Positions 56,835 to 64,000 of a DNA stretch of 64,000 nucleotides are shown in pieces; the stretch's first letter is position 1, and every line of letters begins with the position of its first letter. A program made the translations under genes and the position numbers. The stretch spans positions 1 through 64,000 of the forward strand of contig QVMW01000009.1 of NCBI GenBank assembly GCA_003417655.1. The letters are read 5' to 3'. Source of the stretch: Rhodobacteraceae bacterium 63075 (GTDB lineage: Bacteria; Pseudomonadota; Alphaproteobacteria; Rhodobacterales; Rhodobacteraceae). Under the pieces are notes generated by a model. It did no database searches and was not told the origin of the DNA. It saw nothing but the letters and a program-made list of their open reading frames with translations.

Positions 56835-57985
56835 TGTCAGACAAGAGCTTCCTTCAATGGCCCTTTTTCGAAGCGGAGCACCGCGACTGGGCCGCGCGTG
56901 CCGAGGAGGTCGCTTCGGGGCTCGAGATCGACCACGCGGACACGGACGCGGCCTGCCGCGGATTGGTGCGCGCGCTGGGCGAATCCGGGCTCTTGCAGGC
57001 CACGGCCAGCGAAGAGGGCGCGCTCGACGTGCGCAAGCTCTGCCTTGCCCGCGAAACGCTGGCGCGCCATGACGGGCTGGCGGACTTTTCCTTTGCCATG
57101 CAAGGGCTTGGCACCGGGGCGATTTCCCTGTTCGGGACGAAAGAGCAGAAGGCCCGCTGGCTCCCGCTCACGCGCGCGGGCAAGGCGATCTCGGCCTTCG
57201 CCCTCACGGAGCCGCAGTCCGGCTCGGACGTGGCGAACAGCACCATGACCGCCACGCGCGATGGCGATCACTACGTGCTCAGCGGCGAGAAGACCTGGAT
57301 TTCCAACGGCGGCATCGCCGATGTCTACACGCTCTTTGCGCGCACCGGCGAAGCACCCGGCGCGAAGGGGCTTTCGGCCTTCATCGTCACGCCTGACATG
57401 GAGGGCTTCGAAGTTGCCGAGCGGCTGGAGACGATCGCGCCGCATCCGCTGGCGCGGCTGCGATTCAACGATGTGCGCGTGCCGGCCAGCGCCATGCTCG
57501 GCGCGCCGGGCGAGGGCTTCAGGATCTCCATGTCGGTGCTCGATGTCTTCCGCTCGACAGTGGCCGCCGCGGCCCTCGGCTTCGCCCGCCGCGCCCTTGA
57601 CGAGGCGCTTGCGCGTGTCTCGCAAAGGCATGTGCAGGACGCCCCGCTCTTCGATCTGCAAATGGTGCAGGGGCATATCGCCGAGATGGCGCTCGATGTC
57701 GACGCCAGCGCGCTGCTCATCTATCGCGCGGCCTGGGCGAAGGACAGCGGCGCGCCGCGCATCAGCCGCGAGGCGGCGATGGCCAAGCTCTACGCCACCG
57801 ACCAGGCCCAGCAGGTGATCGACAAGGCGGTGCAGCTCTTCGGCGGCGACGGCGTGCGCTCCGGGATGGCCGTGGAGCGGCTCTACCGCGAGATCCGCGC
57901 GCTGCGCATCTACGAGGGGGCCTCGGATGTCCAGAAAGTCATCATCGCGCGCCAGGCCATGACAGCCCATCAAGGAGGTACATGA
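56834..57985 (+). CDS. Acyl-CoA dehydrogenase
   Basis: FAD enzyme of 383 residues; ATG overlaps the previous TGA. Signature 1 AFALTEPQSGSDVANSTMTA near residue 125 and the flavin-contacting ISNGG, C-terminal QLFGGDGVRSGMAVERLYREIRALRIYEGASDVQKVI (read in two parts) with the catalytic glutamate in YEGAS. Fits oxidation of a ring-derived acyl-CoA in a beta-oxidation-like sequence. Confidence 0.92.
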   Translation: MSDKSFLQWPFFEAEHRDWAARAEEVASGLEIDHADTDAACRGLVRALGESGLLQATASEEGALDVRKLCLARETLARHDGLADFSFAMQGLGTGAISLFGTKEQKARWLPLTRAGKAISAFALTEPQSGSDVANSTMTATRDGDHYVLSGEKTWISNGGIADVYTLFARTGEAPGAKGLSAFIVTPDMEGFEVAERLETIAPHPLARLRFNDVRVPASAMLGAPGEGFRISMSVLDVFRSTVAAAALGFARRALDEALARVSQRHVQDAPLFDLQMVQGHIAEMALDVDASALLIYRAAWAKDSGAPRISREAAMAKLYATDQAQQVIDKAVQLFGGDGVRSGMAVERLYREIRALRIYEGASDVQKVIIARQAMTAHQGGT

Positions 57986-59613
57986 TGCTCGGTCCATCTG
58001 CTCATACCGATACGTTCGCCCGCGACAACCTGCCGCCGCAGGACCAGTGGCCCGACTTCCTGCTGGACGGCTTCGATTATCCCGAGCGGATCAACGTCGG
58101 GTATGAGCTGACCGATGTGATGGTCGAGAAGGGCTTCGGCGACAATACCGCGCTGATCGGCAACGGGCGGCAGCGCACCTACAAGGAGCTGACCGACTGG
58201 ACCAACCGGCTGGCGCATGTGCTGGTGGAGGACATGGGCGTGAAGCCGGGAAACCGCGTGCTCATCCGCTCGGCCAACAACCCCGCGATGGTCGCCTGCT
58301 GGCTGGCGGCGACGAAGGCGGGCGCCGTCGTGGTCAACACCATGCCGATGCTGCGCGCACCCGAGCTGCGCAAATATGTCGAGAAGGCCGAGGTCGCGTT
58401 TGCCCTCTGCGACACCCGCCTGATGGAGGAAATGGACAAATGCGCCGAAGGCAGCCCCGTCCTCAAGCGCGTGATCGGCTTTGACGGAACGTCGAATCAT
58501 GATGCCGAGCTGGACCAGCTGGCACTGGAAAAGCCGGTGAAATTCGACAGCGTGGCGACAGGGCGCGATGATGTCGCGCTTCTGGGCTTCACCAGCGGCT
58601 CGACGGGCGAGCCCAAGGCAACCATGCATTTTCACCGTGATATCCTGATCATTGCCGATGGCTATGCGCGCGAGGTTCTGGATGTCGTGCCCGAGGATGT
58701 CTTCGTCGGCTCCCCGCCGCTGGCCTTCACCTTCGGCCTGGGCGGCCTTGCCGTCTTCCCGCTGCGCTTCGGCGCGACGGCGACCCTTCTGGAGCAGGCC
58801 TCGCCGCCCAACATGATCGAGATCATCGAGAAGTATAAGGCGACGGTCTGCTTCACCGCGCCCACGGCCTACCGCGTCATGCTGCGCGCGATGCAGGAAG
58901 GCGCGGACCTGTCGAGCCTGCGCGCCGCCGTGTCGGCCGGCGAGACGCTCCCGAAGCCTGTCTATGACGACTGGATGGCACAGACGGGCAAGCCGATGCT
59001 CGACGGTATCGGCGCGACCGAGCTCTTGCACATCTTCATCTCCAACCGCTTTGACGATCACCAGCCCGCCTGCACGGGCAAGCCGGTGACGGGCTACGAG
59101 GCCAAGGTCCTCGATGCGGACGGAAACGAAGCCGCCGATGGTGAAGTCGGGCGGCTCGCGGTGCGCGGCCCCACCGGCTGCCGCTATCTGGCCGACGCGC
59201 GGCAGGCCGAGTATGTCTCCGGCGGCTGGAACATCACCGGCGACAGTTTCTACAAGGACGCCGAGGGCTATTTTCACTTCGCCGCCCGCAACGACGACAT
59301 GATCCTCTCATCGGGCTACAACATCGCCGGGCCCGAGGTCGAGGCGGCCCTGCTGGCCCATGACGCCGTGGCCGAATGCGCCGTGATCGGCGTGCCCGAC
59401 GAGGCGCGCGGCCAGATCGTCGAGGCCCATGTCGTCCTCGCGGAGGGGCAGGAGGGCTCCTTGGAGACCGCCAAGACCCTCCAGGACCACGTCAAGGCGA
59501 CCATCGCGCCTTACAAGTATCCCCGTTCCATCCGTTTCTGCACCAGCCTGCCCAAGACGCAGACAGGCAAGGTGCAGCGGTTCAAGCTCAAGGGGGAGGC
59601 AGGGACAAGCTGA
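57982..59613 (+). CDS. Aryl-CoA ligase (benzoate / 2-aminobenzoate-CoA ligase type)
   Basis: AMP-forming ligase of 543 residues; starts ATGATG at 57982 after AAGGAGG, overlapping the previous stop by 4 bp. Motifs: LLGFTSGSTGEPKATMHFH (P-loop A3), LDGIGATELLHIFI (A5), TGDSFYKDAEGYFHFAARNDDMI (A7-A8) and LPKTQTGKVQRFKLK (A10 lysine). The MHFHRD and GIGATELLHIF blocks match the benzoate-CoA ligase subgroup. It would activate the carboxylic acid imported by the downstream ABC system. Confidence 0.9.
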   Translation: MMLGPSAHTDTFARDNLPPQDQWPDFLLDGFDYPERINVGYELTDVMVEKGFGDNTALIGNGRQRTYKELTDWTNRLAHVLVEDMGVKPGNRVLIRSANNPAMVACWLAATKAGAVVVNTMPMLRAPELRKYVEKAEVAFALCDTRLMEEMDKCAEGSPVLKRVIGFDGTSNHDAELDQLALEKPVKFDSVATGRDDVALLGFTSGSTGEPKATMHFHRDILIIADGYAREVLDVVPEDVFVGSPPLAFTFGLGGLAVFPLRFGATATLLEQASPPNMIEIIEKYKATVCFTAPTAYRVMLRAMQEGADLSSLRAAVSAGETLPKPVYDDWMAQTGKPMLDGIGATELLHIFISNRFDDHQPACTGKPVTGYEAKVLDADGNEAADGEVGRLAVRGPTGCRYLADARQAEYVSGGWNITGDSFYKDAEGYFHFAARNDDMILSSGYNIAGPEVEAALLAHDAVAECAVIGVPDEARGQIVEAHVVLAEGQEGSLETAKTLQDHVKATIAPYKYPRSIRFCTSLPKTQTGKVQRFKLKGEAGTS

Positions 59614-59687
59614 GAAATCGGCCTAGAGTTCTGCCTGAATAAGCGTCAGAGTTGAGGCATAAACCAGAACCAACAAGGGAGAGAAAA

Positions 59688-60818
59688 ATGAAAAAGCTAC
59701 TGATGGCCGCAGCAACGGCTGCGCTTTGCGCAACGCCCGCCATGGCCGAAGTCAAGGTCGGGATGATCACGACGCTGTCGGGCGGGGGCGCGGGCCTCGG
59801 CATCGACGTGCGCGACGGCTTCATGCTCGCGATCGAGCAATCCGGGCGCGACGATATCGAGGTCGTGATCGAGGATGACCAGCGCAAGCCCGATATCGCC
59901 GTGCAGCTCTCGGACAAGATGATCCAGTCCGAGCGCGTGGACGTCATGACCGGGATCATCTGGTCGAACCTTGCCATGGCCGTCGTGCCCTCGGCGGTGA
60001 ACCAGGGGGTCTTCTACCTGTCGCCCAATGCCGGGCCCTCGCCGCTCGCGGGCAAGGGCTGCCACGAGAACTATTTCAACGTCGCCTGGCAGAATGACAA
60101 CCTGCACGAAGCCGCAGGCGCCTATGCCAACAGCGCCGGCTATGAAAACAGCTTCATACTCGCGCCCAACTACCCGGCAGGAACCGATGCTCTGACCGGC
60201 TACAAGCGCTTCTTCGAAGGCGACCTGGCCGGTGAGGTCTACACCAAGCTCGGCCAGACGGACTACGCCGCCGAGATCGCCCAGATCCGGGCGAGTGACG
60301 CGGACAGCGTCTTCTTCTTCCTGCCGGGCGGGATGGGGATTTCCTTCCTCAAGCAATATGCCGACAGCGGCGTCGATCTGCCCGTCGTCGGGCCGGCCTT
60401 CAGCTTCGATCAGGGCATCCTGCAAGCCGTGGGTGACGCGGCGCTGGGCGTGGTGAACACCTCGCAGTGGAACAAGGATATCGAAAACGCGGCCAATGCC
60501 GCCTTCGTCGAAAGCTTTCAGGCCGAATACGACCGCCTGCCTTCGCTCTATGCCAGCCAGGGGTTCGATACGGCCAACCTGCTGCTCTCGGCGCTGGAAA
60601 AGGCCGACCCTGCGGATGCCGATGCCTTCCGCGAGGCGCTGCGCGCTGCGGACTTCGAAAGCACACGGGGCGATTTTGCCTTCGGTCCGAACCATCACCC
60701 GGTTCAGACCATCTACGCCCGCGAGGTGATCAAGGAGGGCGATGTCTTCACCAACAAGATCATCGGCCCCGCGCTTGAAGGCCATTCGGACGCCTACGCG
60801 GCCGAATGCAAGATGTAA
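59688..60818 (+). CDS. ABC transporter periplasmic substrate-binding protein (branched-chain amino acid / aromatic acid type)
   Basis: Protein of 376 residues with a signal peptide (MKKLLMAAATAALCATPAMA) and the LivK-like fold: EVKVGMITTLSGGGAGLGIDVRDGF, DDQRKPDIAVQLSDKMI, FYLSPNAGPSPLAGKGCHENYF and FSFDQGILQAVGDAALG. RBS GGGAGAG is in front. The operon position suggests that it binds the aromatic carboxylic acid used by the upstream enzymes, not an amino acid. Confidence 0.9.
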   Translation: MKKLLMAAATAALCATPAMAEVKVGMITTLSGGGAGLGIDVRDGFMLAIEQSGRDDIEVVIEDDQRKPDIAVQLSDKMIQSERVDVMTGIIWSNLAMAVVPSAVNQGVFYLSPNAGPSPLAGKGCHENYFNVAWQNDNLHEAAGAYANSAGYENSFILAPNYPAGTDALTGYKRFFEGDLAGEVYTKLGQTDYAAEIAQIRASDADSVFFFLPGGMGISFLKQYADSGVDLPVVGPAFSFDQGILQAVGDAALGVVNTSQWNKDIENAANAAFVESFQAEYDRLPSLYASQGFDTANLLLSALEKADPADADAFREALRAADFESTRGDFAFGPNHHPVQTIYAREVIKEGDVFTNKIIGPALEGHSDAYAAECKM

Positions 60819-60873
60819 GCAAGGCCCGGCCTGCCCCCGAAAGCCCGGGGGCAGGCGCATGCCCGGAGGTCTC

Positions 60874-61794
60874 ATGTCAACCATCCTGATCATCGAGCAG
60901 GTCCTCAACGGTCTGCAATTCGGCGTCATGCTGTTTCTCATGGCCGCGGGCCTGACGCTTATTTTCGGCGTCATGGGGCTCATCAACCTGGCCCATGGCT
61001 CGCTCTACATGGTCGGCGCCTTCGCGGCGGCCGCCGTGGCGGGTCTGACGGGCTCCTTCTTCCTCGGCCTCGTGGCCGCGCTCGCGGCGGCGGCTCTGGC
61101 CGGGGCGGTCATCGAGATCGCCGTGATCCGGCGGCTCTATGACGCGCCGCATCTCGACCAGGTGCTGGCGACATTCGCCCTCATCCTCATCTTCTCCGAA
61201 GGCACGCGCTGGCTCTTCGGCTCCTTCCCGCTCTTCCTCGACATTCCCGATGCGCTCTCGGGGCCGGTCACGCTGCCCGGCGGGATCGAGTATCCGCTCT
61301 ACCGCCTCGCGCTTATCTGTATCGGGCTTGCGGTCGCGCTCGGCCTCTGGGGGCTTATCGAGCGCACGCGCATCGGCGTGCAGATCCGCGCGGGCGAGAA
61401 TGACCGTGAGATGATCGCGGCGCTCGGCATCGACATCTCGAAGCTCTACACGCTCGTATTCGCCCTCGGCGCGGCGCTGGCCGGGCTGGCTGGTGCGCTC
61501 GTCGGCGCGATCCAGTCGGTGCAGGTCGGCATGGGCGAGCCGGTGCTGATCCTCGCCTTCGTGGTGATCGTCATCGGCGGCATCGGCTCCATTCGCGGCG
61601 CCTTCATCGGGGCGCTGCTCGTCGGCCTCACGGACACGCTCGCAGGTGTTTTCCTGCCCGAGCTCTTCAAGCTCTTCATGGAGACGGGCGCCGCGCAGAA
61701 GAGCGGTTCGGCCCTGGCCTCCATGGGCATTTACATCCTGATGGGGCTGGTCCTGATCTGGCGGCCGACGGGCCTTTTCGGAGCACGCGCATGA
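60874..61794 (+). CDS. Branched-chain-type ABC permease (LivH-like)
   Basis: Protein of 306 residues; ATG 60874 after CGGAGGT. About eight membrane helices with the LivH signature NGLQFGVMLFLMAAGLTLIFGVMGLINLAHG at the start and GIGSIRGAFIGALLVGLTDTL near residue 225. Overlaps the next permease by 4 bp. Confidence 0.93.
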   Translation: MSTILIIEQVLNGLQFGVMLFLMAAGLTLIFGVMGLINLAHGSLYMVGAFAAAAVAGLTGSFFLGLVAALAAAALAGAVIEIAVIRRLYDAPHLDQVLATFALILIFSEGTRWLFGSFPLFLDIPDALSGPVTLPGGIEYPLYRLALICIGLAVALGLWGLIERTRIGVQIRAGENDREMIAALGIDISKLYTLVFALGAALAGLAGALVGAIQSVQVGMGEPVLILAFVVIVIGGIGSIRGAFIGALLVGLTDTLAGVFLPELFKLFMETGAAQKSGSALASMGIYILMGLVLIWRPTGLFGARA

Positions 61795-62777
61795 GACTGG
61801 ATGAACGCTATATCAACGCGGTGATGATCGCGGGCCTTCTGGCGCTGCCGCTCTACGCGCTGGCCGTGGACGAGCCCTTCACGATCACGCTTGTCACCCG
61901 CGCGGTGATCCTCGCGCTGGCGGCGGTCGGGCTCAACATCATCCTCGGCATCGGCGGGATGGTCAGCTTCGGCCACGCGGCCTTCTTCGGCCTCGGCGGC
62001 TATGCCATGGGCATCCTGGCCTATCACGCCCAGACCTATACCGCGCTCGACCTCGGCTTCATCAGCTTCGAGGGGACGAAATCCATGCCGCTCATCTGGC
62101 TGGTCGCCATGGTGGTCTCGGCCATCGCGGCACTCTTCATCGGGGTGCTGTCGCTGCGCACGAGCGGGGTCTATTTCATCATGATTACCCTCGCCTTCGG
62201 CCAGATGTTCTATTACTTCGCGATCTCCTGGGCCCAGTATGGCGGCGAGGACGGGCTTTCGATCTATATCCGCAATGACTTCCCCGGCCTCAACACGCTG
62301 GAGCCGATCCAGTTCTTCGGTATCTGCTTCGTGATCCTCTGCGCCGTGTTGCTGCTCAAGGCGCGGCTTCAGGCATCCCCCTTCGGCCTCGCGCTCAACG
62401 CCGCGCGGCAATCGGCGGCGCGGGTCCAGACTGTGGGGATGAGCCCTATGCGCCTCCGCCTGCTGGCCTTTGTCCTGTCGGGCGCGATCACCGGGCTCGC
62501 CGGCGCGCTCTATGCCGATCTCAACCGCTTCGTCTCGCCCGCGATGTTCAGCTGGCAGCTTTCCGGCGAGCTGATCGTGCTGATCATCATCGGCGGCGTC
62601 GGCCGCCTGATGGGGCCGGTCATCGGGGCCTGCATCTTCGTCGCGCTCGAGCATTTCCTCGGCGGGCTGACGGAGTTCTGGCACATCTATCTCGGGCTTA
62701 TCCTGCTGGGCATCGTGCTCTTCGGGCGCGGCGGTCTGCTCGGCTATCTCACGGGCAAGGAGGGCGCGCATGTCTGA
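61791..62777 (+). CDS. Branched-chain-type ABC permease (LivM-like)
   Basis: Protein of 328 residues. ATG overlaps the LivH-like stop. LivM signature LNIILGIGGMVSFGHAAFFGLGGY near residue 45, then LRTSGVYFIMITLAFGQMFYY and the late GGVGRLMGPVIGACIFVALEHFL loop that contacts the ATPase. About nine membrane helices. Confidence 0.93.
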   Translation: MRLDERYINAVMIAGLLALPLYALAVDEPFTITLVTRAVILALAAVGLNIILGIGGMVSFGHAAFFGLGGYAMGILAYHAQTYTALDLGFISFEGTKSMPLIWLVAMVVSAIAALFIGVLSLRTSGVYFIMITLAFGQMFYYFAISWAQYGGEDGLSIYIRNDFPGLNTLEPIQFFGICFVILCAVLLLKARLQASPFGLALNAARQSAARVQTVGMSPMRLRLLAFVLSGAITGLAGALYADLNRFVSPAMFSWQLSGELIVLIIIGGVGRLMGPVIGACIFVALEHFLGGLTEFWHIYLGLILLGIVLFGRGGLLGYLTGKEGAHV

Positions 62778-63519
62778 GCCGGTTCTCGCCACGCAAAACC
62801 TCGTCAAGAGCTTCGGCGCGCTCAAGGCCACCGACGATGTCTCGATCGACCTTCGCCTTGGCGAAATTCACGCCGTCATCGGGCCCAACGGCGCGGGCAA
62901 GTCCACGCTGATCAGCCAGATCAGCGGCGGGCTGAGGCCGGATGCGGGCCGCGTGTTCCTGGATGGGCGTGACGTGTCGCACCTCGGGACGGAGGCGCGC
63001 GCGCGGGCCGGGCTGGGCCGGACCTTCCAGATCTCGGCGCTCTGCATGGAAGACAGCGTGCTCGAGAACGCCGTGCTCGGGGCCATGGGCGCTGAGGGCG
63101 CGGCCTGGCGCTTCTGGCGCGCGGCGCTGAAGACGGGCGCGCTCGTTGAGCGCGCCGAGGAGGCGCTGGAGCGCGTCGGCCTCGCCGATGAGCGCGAGAC
63201 GCGCTGCGCCAACCTGAGCCATGGTCAGCGCCGCCAACTCGAAGTGGCCGTGGCTTTGACTCTGGCACCGAAGGCATTCGTGATGGACGAGCCCATGGCC
63301 GGGCTGGGCGCGGGCGGCTCGAAACGGCTGACAGGTTTTCTGGACGGGCTGCGCGAGCAGGCCCCGATCCTGCTTGTCGAGCATGACATGGATGCCGTCT
63401 TCGCGCTGGCCGACCGCATCAGCGTGCTCGTCTATGGCAAGGTCATCGCCACCGGCACGACCGATGAAATCCGCGCCAGCCGCGAGGTTCGGGAAGCCTA
63501 CCTGGGGGAAGACGCATGA
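62770..63519 (+). CDS. ABC ATPase (LivG-like)
   Basis: Protein of 249 residues overlapping the LivM-like gene by 8 bp. Walker A GPNGAGKSTL near residue 38, Q-loop region GLGRTFQI, signature LSHGQRRQLEVAVAL, Walker B FVMDEPMAGLGAG and switch EHDMDAVF. One of two ATPases expected for this importer type. Confidence 0.94.
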   Translation: MSEPVLATQNLVKSFGALKATDDVSIDLRLGEIHAVIGPNGAGKSTLISQISGGLRPDAGRVFLDGRDVSHLGTEARARAGLGRTFQISALCMEDSVLENAVLGAMGAEGAAWRFWRAALKTGALVERAEEALERVGLADERETRCANLSHGQRRQLEVAVALTLAPKAFVMDEPMAGLGAGGSKRLTGFLDGLREQAPILLVEHDMDAVFALADRISVLVYGKVIATGTTDEIRASREVREAYLGEDA

Positions 63520-64000
63520 GCCTGCTGAACCTCGAAAACCTCACCGCCACCTACGGTGTCAGCCAGGCGCTCTTCGGCGTGGACCTGACCATGGAGGAGG
63601 GCGAGGTTACCGCGCTCATGGGCCGCAACGGCATGGGCAAGACAACGACCGTCAAGGCGATCTGCCGCATGATCGCCTCCGAGGGCGGGCTGTCATTGGA
63701 CGGGCAGGACCTGCACGGGTTGCCGAGCCACAGGGTCGCGCGGATGGGGGTCGGGCTCGTGCCCGAGGGGCGGCGCTGCTTCGCCGACCTGACGGTGCGC
63801 GAGAACCTCATCGCCGCCGCCCGGCCCGGAGATTGGACGCTGGAGACGGTTTTCCAGCTCTTCCCGCGGCTCGGCGAGCGCGAAGGCCAGCGCGCCGTGT
63901 CGCTTTCGGGCGGCGAGCAGCAGATGCTGGCCATTGGCCGCGCCCTGATGACCAACCCGCGCCTGCTCATCCTCGACGAGGCGACGGAGGGGCTCGCCCC
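63516..64000 (+). CDS. ABC ATPase (LivF-like), 3' truncated by window end
   Basis: ATG 63516 overlaps the previous stop (ATGA). The frame runs to base 64000. Walker A GRNGMGKTTTVKAI near residue 36, LTVRENLIAAA, signature SLSGGEQQMLAIGRAL and Walker B LLILDEATEGLAP are visible, as in LivF. About 160 of roughly 235 residues are present. Confidence 0.93.
   Translation, partial: MSLLNLENLTATYGVSQALFGVDLTMEEGEVTALMGRNGMGKTTTVKAICRMIASEGGLSLDGQDLHGLPSHRVARMGVGLVPEGRRCFADLTVRENLIAAARPGDWTLETVFQLFPRLGEREGQRAVSLSGGEQQMLAIGRALMTNPRLLILDEATEGLA

Overview
This 64 kb window is chromosomal DNA from a marine-type alphaproteobacterium, almost certainly a Rhodobacteraceae (roseobacter/Rhodobacter group) member. 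The evidence is the high GC content with strong third-position bias, the family-typical gene orders (glyQ / small membrane protein / glyS / PPDK-like protein), a SAM-II riboswitch in front of metZ, the complex I NDUFS4-type subunit, and TTAA-N7-TTAA motifs of the CtrA type. Most of the window is core genome. No rRNA, IS element, CRISPR array or prophage was seen; there is one tRNA (Arg-UCU).

Layout. 1-8.8 kb: ftsY (5' truncated), a shortened MgtC-like gene, a DMT transporter, ispZ/yciB, an alpha/beta hydrolase, SAM-II riboswitch plus terminator before metZ, a GNAT enzyme, folE2, a DUF1127-like small protein and trkH. 8.8-22.4 kb: a trypsin-fold protein that has lost its whole catalytic triad, then the glyQ operon with glyS carrying an AT-rich in-frame insert, a divergent PPDK-like enzyme, a SleB-type hydrolase and folB-folP-glmM. 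22.4-32.2 kb: ilvC divergent from two overlapping Lrp regulators, an aminotransferase, a UbiH-type hydroxylase, a HAD nucleotidase, a GntR regulator, a membrane GT2 with an N-terminal MshEN-like domain under a four-half-site CtrA-like array, carA and yqeY. 32.2-37.1 kb: a large beta-helix protein resembling gene-transfer-agent head spikes, an outer-membrane barrel and several small proteins. 37.2-48.4 kb: uvrB, complex I subunit, tRNA-Arg, an alcohol-oxidation operon (GMC dehydrogenase, ALDH, TetR), DUF2478, a SqrR/BigR-like persulfide sensor and trxC, with two AT-rich singletons (a trypsin-like protease and a DUF4238 protein) abutting the 3' ends of uvrB and trxC. 48.4-52.3 kb: ettA, nadD and a PBP4-type carboxypeptidase.

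52.57-64 kb is one long overlapping operon that reads as a CoA-dependent aromatic acid pathway: an FAD monooxygenase fused to an OYE-type reductase, SDR, MarR, enoyl-CoA hydratase, acyl-CoA dehydrogenase, an aryl-CoA ligase and a five-gene branched-chain-type ABC importer (last gene cut by the window end). The fusion enzyme is the hallmark of 2-aminobenzoyl-CoA monooxygenase/reductase, so anthranilate (2-aminobenzoate) is the favoured substrate.

The best leads for something new are the CtrA-type array driving the MshEN-GT2 gene, the triad-less secreted protease homologue, the AT-rich insert inside glyS, the AT-rich singletons docked onto housekeeping stop codons (one followed by a perfect 21-bp inverted repeat), and the aromatic-acid operon with its own importer.
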